Assembly: GCF_000276665.1 (NCBI RefSeq)
Contig: NW_004955425.1
Span: 27,230,969 to 27,294,968 of the forward strand
Direction of reading: 5' to 3'
Length of the DNA: 64,000 nucleotides
Origin: Chinchilla lanigera
Lineage: Eukaryota; Chordata; Mammalia; Rodentia; Chinchillidae
The translations under genes were made by a program, and so were the position numbers. The notes below the pieces were generated by a model, which ran no database searches, was not told the DNA's origin, and worked only from the letters and a program-made list of their open reading frames with translations. Shown here piece after piece: positions 32,713-43,230 of the stretch. Within the stretch, counting starts at the first letter, position 1. Every line of letters starts with the position of its first letter.

Positions 32713-33520
32713 CGTATAATTTTTTCCCTGAAAATAACAGTGGGTCTTATATTAATTTTTGCTCCAAAAGACACAGTAGGGCTTGTTTTCAGGGAATGTC
32801 TTATTTTTTCATGTAGATTGTTGTAAAACCTACAAAATCTACATTAAAATCTACAAAGTCTACAAAAATCTACATTTATTTGTGTATAGAAATCTACATT
32901 TATTCAAATGCAATTATATCATTTTCTTCTCGAATGTCATTGTGACTTTCCAAACCTCAAATACTGGCCTAAATTTCTTGCAACTCCATTTCCTGTAGAA
33001 CCATTAGCCCCAGTCCCTCATGTCCAACAACAGAGCTCTCCTTAGAAGAGCACTTCTTGTCCATGTGGCCTGCTTGTACTGCATCGTTAGCACACACGAC
33101 ATATTGAACTATAAAGATTCATGTGAGACGCAACCACATCCATTCATTATCAAGTGCGCACGTTATTCACGTACTGTGTACGTACTCTGATTGGTCATTC
33201 CGTAATAGGTATCAAGTTCACCTGTTTACATAGGCATTTACCTCTCATCCAAAGGCAGCCACTTTGGTAATTACAAATACTTAATTATTAAAAAACCCAA
33301 AAAAATGCTTAATTATAATTTACAGTATCATTTATTTTAAGTATTAATGTCAAAGTATCATTTACTTATTTTAAATTATATATTAATATTATTATTTTAC
33401 AATTCAGTACATCTGTCTTGTGTTGCACACAATGGTGGGGTAGGGCTTATATTATAAGCATTCTGAAAAATCACGCTAGGGCTCCCTTTCCAGTTAGGTC
33501 TTATTTTGGGGGAAATATGG
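32713..33520 (+). mobile_element. Non-autonomous DNA transposon with long terminal inverted repeats
   Basis: The left end has 'ttttttccctgaaaataac' and 'gggtcttatattaatttttgc'. The right end, complemented, gives 'catatttcccccaaaataag', then 'agccctag' and 'ataatataagcccta'. The 'aaaataagac' and 'agggctta' motifs recur in both arms, as in MITE-like elements. The interior (800 bp) has no transposase. An internal cluster of 'aaatctacatt' repeats lies at 32,830-32,905. It splits L1 ORF2. I recall similar elements in several tetrapods but cannot name the family or superfamily. The target duplication is unclear. Confidence 0.7.
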
Positions 33521-33592
33521 CAATTGGAAAAGAAGATAATTAGGAATAATCTAAGTTCTTATCCCAAGAGCCTAGAAAAAGAGGACAAAAAT

Positions 33593-33648
33593 AAGTACCA
33601 AATTCTGTGGGAACTAATGAGGCAATGCTGAGGAGAAACCCAAGGGTG
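33593..33648 (+). repeat. Internal L1 duplication, copy 2
   Basis: 'gtaccaaattctgtgggaac' onward, paralogous to 32,652-32,706 in the same orientation. The L1 text before it (33,525-33,592) is colinear with ORF2, so this copy appears to be the extra one. Confidence 0.65.
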
Positions 33649-34179
33649 TAAGAGTAGTTCACTATTTGAAAACCAAAAAAATCTACTACACTAATGAAAT
33701 AAAGGACAAAATCCAAATGAGATGCATTTTCTAAACTTCAATAAAAGAATCAGACAAAACTGAACATGTATTAATGATAAAACAGAAAAAATTAAAAGAA
33801 ACTTCCTCAGTTTGATAAACAGCACATACAAAAACACTTTTAGCTTACAATATATTTAATGGTGAGAAATTTAATGTTTTGCCTAGGATATGAGGAATAA
33901 TACCTACTTTCACCACTGTTGTTCAACATAGCTCCAGATGTTCTAGCAATTGTGATTAGTCCAGAAAAGGAATTAAAAGCCATACAGATAGAACAGAATA
34001 AGTAAAACTATCCTATTTCCAGATTACAATATTTTCTTTGTAGAAGGTCCCAAGGAATCTGCAAAAGGTCTTTTAGAAGTAATAAGGTCACGAAAATGCA
34101 ACAAGGTTAAAAACATATAGTACTTCTACGTATCAGCAATGAACAAGTGAATAAGTGTTCATCAAAATTAAGACAGAAC

Positions 34180-35540
34180 TCAGGAACTGGAATAGGGAGT
34201 TAAGGAGTGGTAGAGAAGAGCCGGAGGAGAGGTGATGCGGAGCCCTTGGCTCTGAGCAACTCAGCAACCTGAGTCTGGGGAAACCTCTGTAAAGAAGGCG
34301 GAGACCTGGCAGCATCGATGGAAGTCCAGTCAGCCACGATGTCAAACCAGGAGTCATAGTGAGAATCCCATTCTGTTTCCAGAAGTGGAAGTGCTCAGAG
34401 ATCAGGGACATCTGCATGAACTATCTATCCCTGCAAGGTCTCACTCCAAGGATGATTCCAGGCATTCCAGATCAAAGTCCAGGTCTGCATCTGGATCTGG
34501 ATCTAGGTCTGGATCCAGAAGAAGCACTTGAAGCCATTACACAAGGTCATGACCTCAATCTGGTTCTCACAGGCTTTCCCATAGCAGGCCTTACCGTGGA
34601 GACGACTGCAGATGCGGGGATGCCGCAGCCATAGCCAGTCTCCCATGTCTGCTGGAGTTTGTAGTGCTGGGAATTGGGCAAATCCTGACCCACACTGCTG
34701 TCTGGAGTGTTTGGGTTGAGCTTGTACACCACAGAAAGAGATTTAATAGAAGTGTTCTCTAAATATGACCCAACTGCTGATGAGTCTATTGTATATGATT
34801 AGCAGTCGAGAGGTTCAAGAGGATTTGCCTTTGGGTATATTGAAAATGTAGATGATGCCAAGGAAGCTGAAGAATGTGCCAGTGGAGTAGAACCGGATGG
34901 GTGTAGGATCAAGGTTGATTTCTCTATAACAAAAAGGCCACATTAGGAATTAACATAGGGAGACCCACCTGTGGCAGTTCATGCTGAGGGGATTACTATA
35001 ACAGAGGGTGTGACAGTAACTATGACATGCCCTCTACAGCATGTCATGGCGAGGAGGTGGTGGAGGAGGAGGTGGATGGAGAGCTGCTTGGCACAGGGAT
35101 CAGGTCTACAGAAGACAGTCACGGGTCACCTTCTCCTGACTAAAGTTCTGGAGGATACAGATAATGCCCCAGATTCGATCCCACTCACCTCGTCCCTACT
35201 GAAGCATGAAGATGAAGACTTTCTGAAACTTGTGATAGAGCTGCAGTATTTTTATTGGCTGTTTACAAAGTAAATGGTGTCTAGTGAAGTTAGGTGACTT
35301 TTACACCTTTTGTGACTACTTCTGGTGGAGTTGAAAGGCTGTTTTCATTCTATGTTTGTGTAGTTCGGTGCTTTGTTCAAAGTTAAGTATCTTCAGAAAA
35401 GTAAGTTTCTCATGTATTTTTTGTAGTCTATATTTTGACTGCTGAGAAGTTTCTATTGTACAAAACTCATGTCTCAGTGCACTGTAGCATATCCCCAATT
35501 GTTGAAAATTTCTGTAGTAAAATGAGCTGGTCTTTTTCTG
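34180..35540 (+). pseudogene. TRA2B: TRA2B processed pseudogene
   Basis: TRA2B encodes transformer-2 beta, an RS-domain/RRM splicing activator in the nucleus. This copy is intronless. The start-codon position is 34,339 and the natural stop position 35,200-35,202, a span equal to the parent's 288 codons. Order: RS-rich stretch with serine/arginine codons ('agatcaaagtccaggtctgc'), the linker 'NPDP', RRM entry '[11 protein letters not shown]' near 34,713, RNP1 'SRGFAFGYI' at 34,815-34,841, '[10 protein letters not shown]', the glycine run at 35,050-35,075 followed by WRAA, and the RS tail. The 3' UTR also matches for about 250 bp. A TAG at 34,800-34,802 replaces a Gln codon of the RRM, and a deletion after 'KRPH' shifts the frame. 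Ends are approximate; no A-tail remains. Confidence 0.93.
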
Positions 35541-36939
35541 TTGTAACTTCTACTGTCTGCCTGCCATGTGCTCCCTGGAGCAGTGTATTGATTGTCTATG
35601 TTTCTTAGCAAAAAACCCAAAACATGGTGACTTATACCGCTTATTCTCTCTCCCGGCTTCTGTGGATTAGGAAGTCAGAAGCATAGCTGTGTGGCTCTGG
35701 TTTGGTATTTCTCCTGAGGTTACAGTTATGACATTGGCCAAAGCTGTCATTATCTGAAGGTTTGAGCTCACTTGGTTAAACAGTTGGTGCTCACTGTTGC
35801 GGGGAGGCTTCAGGTCCCCTCTCCATGGGCCTCTTCTCTAGGCTATTTCAGCATCTGTAGAATATAGCAACCAGTTTCCAACAGAGCGTGCTACCTCAGA
35901 GAGAAAGGAAGACATACGAGGCAATGTCCTGGCTTAGCCTGGGAAATGATAAACATTACTGCTACCACATTTTATTCATTATAGTGATTCACTAAGTCTG
36001 GCCTACATCCAAAGGGAGGAAAATTAAATTCCACCTTTGAAAAGGAAGAAGGCTAGAAAATTTACAAATGTATTTCAAGGCAGAATATCCTTTTCTCAGT
36101 TGTGTGATATTTCCTAGACCTCATGTTAGGTGGATGTTGGACCTCCTCAACAGATACTTCATTTGGGTCTCTTGTTTTCCTTCATATAGTACTTTCCATT
36201 TTTTTAAATCTTTTGCGTGAAATGCTAGGAGATTTTCCGAATTTTCTCGTAAGTCTTCTTTTGTGTGTTTTTCATGTCTAAGAACTCTTCTTACTGTGCT
36301 CTTTTTGTCCTTTTCCATAGCAACTTGTCCTTCTTTTGTGGTTACAATAAATTGTCATATTTCGTAAAGGGTATGGATATGCGATTTTCAAGATTCTCCT
36401 TTATTTCCTGAATAATATCTGTTCCCCTGCTGTAGATTCTTCACTCTGTTTTCTTTGGTCTTTTTTGTGCTGTTGATTTTTCCATAATATCTGTTGAATC
36501 TTGATCAACACATTCATGGTTAAGAGTGTAAAACTACTTTAACAATCTAGAGCATCATAGTTGATAGAATTGGAAAGTGAGATGTGTCTGTCTACATGAT
36601 TTTAACAATTCATATCCATGGCTTTTTGAAGATTATGAACAAGCCCAACTACAAATTGCAACCAAAGTAAGAAGATAATGAAGAATATTTTTAAAAGGCT
36701 AAGAACCAAATATGTTTAAAAAGAAGTGGTGTGAGTATAACCTGCTGCAGATGTATAAATTATTTCTGTTGATTACTGTGAGAACACAATGCTTCCTAGG
36801 CATGGTGGACTTTATAAACATGACTAAACTGAATTGCTTTTTCCTAATATTCCCTTCCATTAAATAAGAATAATAGTATCCACATAGATCTTTTAATATT
36901 TTAAGTGTTTGATTATTTGAACCTGCTTAATATTCATAT
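35541..36939. other. Unassigned sequence with old repeat remnants
   Basis: 35,590-35,960 reads like an antisense ancient LTR or DNA repeat ('gacttataccgcttattctc', 'tgggcctcttctctaggc'), family not assigned. 36,120-36,520 is pyrimidine-rich with a short lysine-rich minus-strand frame. No gene. Confidence 0.4.
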
Positions 36940-37600
36940 GATTTGAGATAGCAATTACTCTGTGCCAGATACTGCTCTAAGAACTTTACGTATATATTCT
37001 ATTAAATTATTATGACAGCCCCTTAAGGTAGTGTGGCAGGTGCCACTGATGTCCTACTCATACCCGCTCCCACTCTACACTTCAGCCTGTTATGGAAGGC
37101 TCTGGAAATTCTGGGGATAATCGTCCTCCCCACCAGGAGCACACTCAGACCATGACCAGGACATTGGAAGGATGGAAAGTGATGGTCCTTGGAAACAGCT
37201 GTCCACAAAATGAAAGAGATGGATTTGGTGGATAACAATATCCCAGCTCCTTTGCCCCTTAGTTGGGGTAACCTTGGTTGGGTTCTATGTATTCTCTCAG
37301 AGCTCCCCAGTGTGAAGAATCTTGTTTCCCCTTATTGGCTTCCTTCTCTTCCCTGCTTTATTTCCCTTTTCCCCCTACCATAGTTTCTTAGGAGCATTTT
37401 TTAAATAAAGTCTTTGATCCTGAATCTTTATTTCAGAGCTTCTAGAGGGACCCAAGTGAAGAGCATTAAGTATATTACTGTCCCCATTTTTTGCATATAA
37501 AGAAATCAAGGCATTGGCATGCTGGCTACTTGACCATTGTCACAGAGTTAGGACATGGCAGAGCACAGCTCCTGAATGTAAGCTCTTAACTACACTATAA
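36940..37600 (-). mobile_element. MIR SINE split by an LTR
   Basis: 'actctgtgccagatactgctctaagaac...attattatgacagcccc' (36,955-37,031) continues after the LTR as 'actgtccccattttttgcatataaag...gtcacagagttaggacatggcagagc' (37,478-37,566). Joined, they follow the MIR order, so the LTR inserted into an existing MIR. Confidence 0.7.
37032..37465 (+). mobile_element. Solo LTR (ancient ERV class III-like)
   Basis: Starts TG, ends CA. Internal text 'ttgccccttagttggggtaacc', 'cttattggcttcc', 'aaataaagtctttgatcctgaatc' (polyadenylation signal) and 'tctagagggacccaag' fits an ancient mammalian LTR. No target duplication recognised. Confidence 0.7.
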
Positions 37601-37604
37601 TACC

Positions 37605-37790
37605 AAACACTGCTGAGTACTCTGAGCTAGGCATCTTGTGAGAGGATTTGTATAATTTATTTCACAGGTAATAAAATAAACCCAGACAGATTACTTAACT
37701 CGTCCAAGGTCAGAAGGTAGTAAATGGCAGAGCAAGAATTTGAACTCAGGGTCATGATCTTAACCACTCTGTCACAACTAGATGGCTCTT
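37605..37790 (-). mobile_element. MIR SINE (antisense)
   Basis: 'gagctaggcatcttg...aataaacccagacagattacttaactcgtccaaggtcagaagg...gcaagaatttgaactcaggg' is a well-kept antisense MIR. Confidence 0.8.
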
Positions 37791-38079
37791 CAGTGAAGGT
37801 GAGCAGCATCTGGGGCTCTTGGTAAAAGGTCTAAGGGACATGATTTATAGTTCACAAATGAGCTGTATACCTTGTCCAAAGGTATACCTGTGTACCTTGT
37901 CTTTGTGTCCTTTTTCTGAAATCTTAGTTCATGAAATTGAGTCTCTAGACTGTTTTCTTTTCCCTAGTAATACTCACCACGCCTTCTTGTCCTTTGCTGT
38001 ATACATTCTTTGCTGGTGGCTTTAAGTTCTGAGGAGTGAATAGAGAAAGGCCAAGGGTAGGTAAGGGTGGTCAGCAATG

Positions 38080-38250
38080 ACTGAGCACCATCTATATGCT
38101 AGGAGCTTTGCTTAAGTTATGTCATTCAGTACTGTTAGAAATTCCTTCACGTACATGCTCTTTCCCCACGTTAAGAGAGGCAAAGTAATTCACTAGAACA
38201 ATTCATCCCAGGATCAGTCCTAATTCCAAACAAAAGCCTTTTGTACCTAC
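38080..38250 (-). mobile_element. MIR SINE (antisense)
   Basis: 'actgagcaccatctatatgctaggagc...taagagaggcaaagtaattcac' follows the MIR order. Confidence 0.65.
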
Positions 38251-39033
38251 TGTAGTTCTCTCTCCCTCCACAGGGCCATGGGAGGACCTGGCCAGGCAAG
38301 CAGAAGGTAGAAAGGTGCCAGCGACTTCCAGGACACACCTTGTGTAACATCTACAGAGAGGCACCAGGTAATTTCTGATTATGATGCCTCCTGCCTAACA
38401 TTTCAGTTTTGTGCTCAAATCACAGTTGCTGGAAATTATATCCATTATAAGGCCATGTCTTTCATCATGTCCATGCACAAGACCATTCAAAACCTGAGCG
38501 CATCTCCCTTCCTACATGAGCATTCTCTTGGTGGTGGGCTTGTGTTGACCATTACAAAATGAGGGTTAAGGGATAAAAGAAAGTCCTCATTCCTATTTAA
38601 AAGGAGCCTAATTCTTATTCTGCAAAAATAGTCCACACCCAGATAAGACATGGCCTTTGTGTATCATATGAGGGAACCAGAAAATGGTTGAGTTGGTTGG
38701 TGTAAGTTTTGAGCCCTTTCTGTATAATCTTGACTCATCTACCATACATACAGTTTGAGATCTCAGAGCTTGAAAAAATGGGCAAAATTGAAAAAGAGAC
38801 AAAGTAAACATATGATATGAGTTGTTCCTTAAGAGTTCAAATCGTAGGAAATGTCACAGTATATTCCTAGATAAAAATAAATGTGGTACATGCATCTACT
38901 CTTCTAAATCCTTGTCTACTGACTGAGGAATCCATGATCCATTGTTATTGTGGACCTGCATTCCCCTTCATGTAAGAATCTTTGGTCTTACAGGTACCAC
39001 ACCACTGTTCACTTGAAGGCAGTAAATGTACAG
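38251..39033. other. Unassigned intergenic sequence
   Basis: No confident gene, RNA or repeat. Confidence 0.4.
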
Positions 39034-39400
39034 TATTAGTCACTTTTCTGTTGTTGGGACAAAATGCCTATTATATACAATTTAAAGGAAAAAAATGTAT
39101 TTTGGCTCACAGTTTCAGAAGTTGCAGTCCATGGTCAGTTAGCTTAAAGATACAAACATCATGGTGGGAGGGTGTGACAGAGAGAAGCTGCTCAAATCAT
39201 AACAGCCAAGAGAGAGGGAAAGAGCCAGAGAGGAAGAGGTTGAGGACAAGTTTAGTCCTGAAGATCACATCTCCATGTGTGCTTTATTATTCTCAAGCCA
39301 ATCCTGCTGATAATCAAGGTAAACATTTGGAGGGCCCCACTAGCATCTCCTTCCTTCTGTACCAGGCTTGGTCTCTGGAATTTTCACTGAGGGTCTCAGA
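39034..39400 (-). mobile_element. LTR (MaLR-like, antisense)
   Basis: 'gtattagtcacttttctgttgttgggac', 'tggctcacagtttcagaagttgcag', 'catggtgggagggtg', 'agccagagaggaag' and 'ctcaagccaatcctgc' follow the complement of a MaLR LTR. The 150-codon plus-strand frame across it is a by-product of repeat composition. Confidence 0.75.
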
Positions 39401-39740
39401 GTCACAGAGATCAGAGTCTATCTCCATGGAATGAGACATCTGGTTCTGTCACCATGGGTCCCTTCAGAACCAGTAGTAGTAAGTCTCAGCTGCTCTTGGG
39501 GTGTTGCTTGTCCAGTCCCCTTCCAAGTCTGGGGACACCATTGCTCCACATCTCAGGCATTCTGTTGCCTTAACCTCAAGCTCACATCCCCGTCCCTCCC
39601 CTGCCAGATCATCAGTCAGTCCATCCCTACCTGGGCCTTCATCTTGGAAACCAAAGACCTAACTGTGGATCACCACCAGCTATTTTTTGAATTACCTTCA
39701 CAAAACAGAACACAAAGCAAAAAGTTGTTTACCACCTCCC

Positions 39741-39741
<1 letters not shown>

Positions 39742-39775
<34 letters not shown>
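39742..39775. repeat. (CA)n microsatellite
   Basis: About 16 uninterrupted CA units. Confidence 0.97.
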
Positions 39776-39778
<3 letters not shown>

Positions 39779-39856
39779 GCAATAAGTAAGCAAGTCCTGT
39801 GGAAATGAAAGGCTGCCCCTTCCCTATGTACATATGGCTTCTAACAACCTGTGTGT

Positions 39857-39990
39857 TAGAGTAGCTAAGACTATGAACTGCTTCAGTTCACACCCTAACT
39901 CTACCATTTACTAACCCACCACCTTAGGGAAATTGACTCACTTCTCTGCTTTCCGCTGTATAAACTGTGTCACAGGATGTGGGATGGAGG
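39857..39990 (+). mobile_element. MIR SINE
   Basis: 'ctgcttcagttcacaccctaactctacc', 'ttagggaaattgactcac', 'ctgctttccgctgtataaactg' follow the sense MIR order. Confidence 0.7.
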
Positions 39991-40142
39991 TGGCTCAGGT
40001 GGTTAGCACGGTTGTTAACAGGTACTCATAGAACACAACTGCCAGGGGGACTCACATTCCTGCTCTGCAAAGCTTTCTCCAGAACATGGAAGGAGTGCTT
40101 CTGAGCATCACTGAGGCATTTTAAAGTAAAATCCCATCTGTT

Positions 40143-40372
40143 ACAGGCTGAATACTCTCATCTCATCACTCAAAAGTATATGTTGAAGCCCTAATTCCCA
40201 GTACTGCATGTCAGAATGTGGCTATATTGGAGATGGGGGTCTTTACAGAGGTGATTAGATTAAAATAAGGCCCTAATCCACAATAGTGTCCTTGTAAGAA
40301 AAGGACATTAGGACACCCAGAGAGGGTCCAGGGCTCACATGCACAGACGGATGACCGTGTGAGGACACATCA
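40143..40372 (+). mobile_element. Ancient LTR 5' fragment
   Basis: 'aggctgaatactctcatctc', 'tatgttgaagccctaattccc', 'ggctatattggagatgggggtc', 'tgtgaggacac' match the same LTR group as 22,786-23,156. Truncated where an L1 3' end begins. Confidence 0.7.
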
Positions 40373-40774
40373 AAATATGCCCCTCAACAGATGAATGGAT
40401 TAAGAAAATGTGGTAGGTACACACGGAGTATACTCAGCCGTAAAGATGTAATTGAGTCATCTGTAAGAAGATGGGTATATCTTCAGGTCATAATGTAAGT
40501 GAAATAAATCAGACACTGAAGGCTAAATAGCACATAGTTTCTTTAACATGAGAAGCCCAAAATGCTAAGAATTTAAAGAACAAAATAAAAGAGAGATACC
40601 AGGAAGATAAACTCTGTGGAGATGGGAATGGGGGGAGATAAAAAGGGGAAGGGAAAGGGGAAGTAAAAAGGATCAAAATACAATATGTATATGTACCACT
40701 TCCCCATGATGAATGTACTGGGTATATATTGAAAACATATACTTATAAAAATTTTTCAATCAAATAAAAAGAAG
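40373..40774 (+). mobile_element. L1 3' end with lineage-type 3' UTR
   Basis: ORF2 tail ('acagatgaatggattaagaaaatgtgg', 'atactcagccgtaaagatg') leads into a purine-rich 3' UTR (40,610-40,670) and a terminal 'aatcaaataaaaag' stretch. 5'-truncated. The 3' UTR resembles the one at 43,030. Confidence 0.85.
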
Positions 40775-40776
40775 AT

Positions 40777-40969
40777 TGTAGCTAGGTGTGGTGTAGCATT
40801 CCTGTAATCCTAGCCCTTTGGTAGGCTAAGGCAGGAGGATTGAAAATTTGAACCTAGCCTGGGCATTTTAGCACCTTAGTGAGACCCTGTCTCGAAATTT
40901 AAAATTAATAAGGGGCTGGGGGATGTAGTTCAGTGCAAAGACCCTGGGTTCAATCCCCAGTATTCAAAA
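40777..40969 (+). mobile_element. B1-dID composite SINE with 11-bp target duplication
   Basis: A B1 body ('agctaggtgtggtgtagc' to 'gagaccctgtctcg') is fused through an A-rich linker to an ID-type unit ('ggggctgggggatgtagttcag...gttcaatccccag'). The exact flanking duplication aaaaagaagat at 40,766-40,776 and 40,970-40,980 shows that both halves inserted as one unit. B1-dID is a known composite SINE of some rodent lineages. Confidence 0.92.
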
Positions 40970-40980
40970 AAAAAGAAGAT

Positions 40981-41517
40981 AGCTTCATGACATTAGAGGT
41001 GGACAGTCTGGCTATTTCCTAGAATGAGTAGAAGTTGATGAGATGCTTATCTTTGGTCCATCTGCTATCATATTCTCCACTGGGGGACAGGGTGGAAAGG
41101 CTGCTATGGAGCAGTTTCTTGGCCAAAGTCCAGACTAGAAAGTCCCTGGCCACAGCACAGGGAGACCCGGATTTCAGGCCCATCTGGTCACTACCTGAAT
41201 GCGTCCTCTCCCTGGATCTGCTTACTATCTCTGCAACCAAGACTGTCACATTGCTGACCCTTGGGCCAAACCCAACCTGTAGTCATGTTTTCTTTGGCCC
41301 AAAAATTAATCTTGAGATGGTTTTCCTGCCTTCAGTGCAGATGTGCACCCTGCAGTCCATACCCCTTGGCCCTCACTCCGTATTGTACCTGCCAGGCACT
41401 ATTCTACCCCATCTGTGGCTGCAGCCCCCAAGCTGTGTCACCACAGAGCCTTCCTGGAGCTGGCCTTCCACACTGGCCCATTCTCACTTTCACTGCCTGC
41501 CCTCCACAAATATGTGG
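40981..41517. other. Unassigned intergenic sequence
   Basis: A 210-codon plus-strand frame (41,035-41,667) crosses it but reads through an antisense ID SINE in its last third and shows no domain. Not supported as a gene. Confidence 0.45.
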
Positions 41518-41531
41518 CACTTCTGCCTCTT

Positions 41532-41612
41532 TTTTTTTTTAGTACCGGGAATTGAACTCAGGACCTTGCACTTGCCAGGCAGGCGCTATGCCGCTGAGCT
41601 ATATCCCAGGCC
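41532..41612 (-). mobile_element. ID SINE with perfect 14-bp target duplication
   Basis: Plus strand: T run, 'agtaccgggaattgaactc', 'aggaccttgcacttgccagg', '...gagctatatcccaggcc'. Exact duplication cacttctgcctctt at 41,518-41,531 and 41,613-41,626. Young. Confidence 0.96.
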
Positions 41613-41626
41613 CACTTCTGCCTCTT

Positions 41627-42552
41627 CAGTCAATTATCCCTTTCAGAAAACTAGAGAAATGATATAATTAAGCACCTGAGAGAAAATGAACAAAGTGACA
41701 GCTATAAATACCAAGTCCCACCATGAAGGGCCGAAACCCAGGGCCCTACTTGACCTCCTGCAGCTAAGATGGTCAGAGGCCTCCCTGTGGGGAGGGACTA
41801 AGTGGAGACCAGGCTTTGCTATGTTAGAGCCACAGTCTTCCCCCAGCCGGGCCATGTGACAGGAAGCTTCAAGCCAGCAGTGCAGACCCTTGGCTCATGG
41901 ACCAGGGAGCCAAAACCTCCTTGGCTCTGCCCCAAGCAGATGAGATGAGAACCAGCACTCTCCAAGGGCAAACCCTTTCCTCACGCACTGTGCCCAGAAG
42001 CAGATGCTCTGTCCCCTCTCTGGGTCGGATCCTTCCAGTCCATCCTCAAACCACGGACCAGATAAATCGAGTTGAACCCACTTCAAAGCAAGCCAAGCAG
42101 AGCCATCTGTGACTCATTCCTTTTCTTGTTATGTAATCAGAGAGACCTAGACAGAAAGGCAGGGTTGGGAGAGCTGGTTTTTGTTGTGTATGTATGTGTG
42201 TTTAAAATCCCAAACTTTTCTAATATTGGGGTAATTATGGCTCTCATAGCATTGATTACTTAAAGCTGTCAGTAATTTGGGTCCTTTTCAGAGTCAGTGA
42301 CCACGTTCTTGTAATTGCATTCTATCTTCCCACTTCCATCCCTAAATAAAAGCCACGGAACCCTGAGCTGGCAGGGCCTTCCTCAGTGTGCCCCACCCCA
42401 CCCTGGGCAGTTGTCACATGCAAAATACGTCAGTGATACATCTCCTCTTGGCCCTCCCCAACCCCTCCTTCCTTCCCATTCCACTGCCTTCCCAGAGGAA
42501 GTCCATGAATCTGGTACCTGAAAGAACAAGAAGAAATGAGAAGCTTCTGCCT
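41627..42552. other. Unassigned intergenic sequence
   Basis: Scattered short frames only. 'aaataaaagcc' near 42,345 resembles a polyadenylation signal without other support. Confidence 0.4.
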
Positions 42553-42561
42553 GAGAAGCTT

Positions 42562-42661
42562 TTGAAGTGGGTTCATGGGGTTCAGTGGGTAGAGTGCTTG
42601 CCTAGTGTGTGGGAGGCCCTGGGTTCAATCCCACCTCCACCAAAAAAAAAGAGGAGAGAGA
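42562..42661 (+). mobile_element. ID-type SINE with 9-bp target duplication
   Basis: 'ggttcagtgggtagagtgcttg', 'cctagtgtgtgggaggcc', 'ctgggttcaatccc' and an A-rich tail ending in a GA run. Direct duplication gagaagctt at 42,553-42,561 and 42,662-42,670. The sequence differs clearly from the '...GGTACC' ID copies, so it is another ID subfamily. Confidence 0.85.
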
Positions 42662-43029
42662 GAGAAGCTTACTAGAGATTTCAATGTGAATCACTCCTGA
42701 ATCACCCCATATACTGTGGTTCTTAGATTAGAGGCAATGGGAGATACTAAGTACTTTAAGATACTTCCTACGCATGGAAAACTTTTAAACATTTATTTGT
42801 TTTGTGATTATAAAAGTAACACCTATTGAATGTGAAAATTCTGAGAACTATCCAGAGGGAAAAAATTATCTAAATTCCTTGCCTCAAAGGATTACTCAAA
42901 CATTAAATGGTGCTAATACTTTAGCACATTTTTCTGCAATTGTTTCATGTGTATTTATTTTACCCCAGTTGATGCTATATTACATTTATAATCTTGTATC
43001 CTTCATTTTTAAAAACATCTCCCTGTAAT

Positions 43030-43230
43030 GAAGGGAAAAGAAAAAAACAAGGAAAAAACGGAAACAAAGCTTTTGTAAATAAGTAGGGTAAGAGGGGTTG
43101 AAAGGGGAGGAGAATGGGAAGAAAAGAAGATATATCATGCACAGGTACACATTCCCTATGATTAATGCAATCGTTATGTATATCTAAAATGTACCAATAA
43201 ACTTAATTAATTTTTAAAAATTATAACTTT
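43030..43230 (+). mobile_element. L1 3' UTR fragment
   Basis: Purine-rich 'aggggttgaaaggggaggag', then 'catgcacaggtacacattcccta' and 'taaaatgtaccaataaac'. Closely parallels the 3' UTR at 40,620-40,775, so it is the same L1 lineage. Confidence 0.75.

Larger units (their letters stand above)
28850..34150 (+). mobile_element. Long, decayed L1 (5' UTR, ORF1, ORF2 pieces)
   Basis: 5' UTR-like sequence (28.85-29.65 kb) leads into ORF1-like text (29.7-30.65 kb): 'aagtctcaacaaagaaagaaaag', 'gagagaatcagtgaac', 'tggatttctcatcagaaacc', 'ctagcagacctactctaaaagaatggc'. ORF1 of this kind is also what HAL1 elements carry. ORF2 endonuclease text follows at 31.5-32.7 kb ('taaatgcaaatggtctaaataaa', 'agaatggattaaaa'), and RT text at 33.7-34.0 kb ('ccaccactgttgttcaacatagc' style). 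Many stops; dead. Interrupted by an LTR, an ID SINE and a DNA transposon. Confidence 0.82.

Noticed and set aside
38982..39808. Two long plus-strand frames
   Set aside because: They arise from an antisense MaLR LTR and a CA microsatellite.
41035..41667. 210-codon plus-strand frame, the longest in the window
   Set aside because: Its last third is an antisense ID SINE and no part resembles a protein family.
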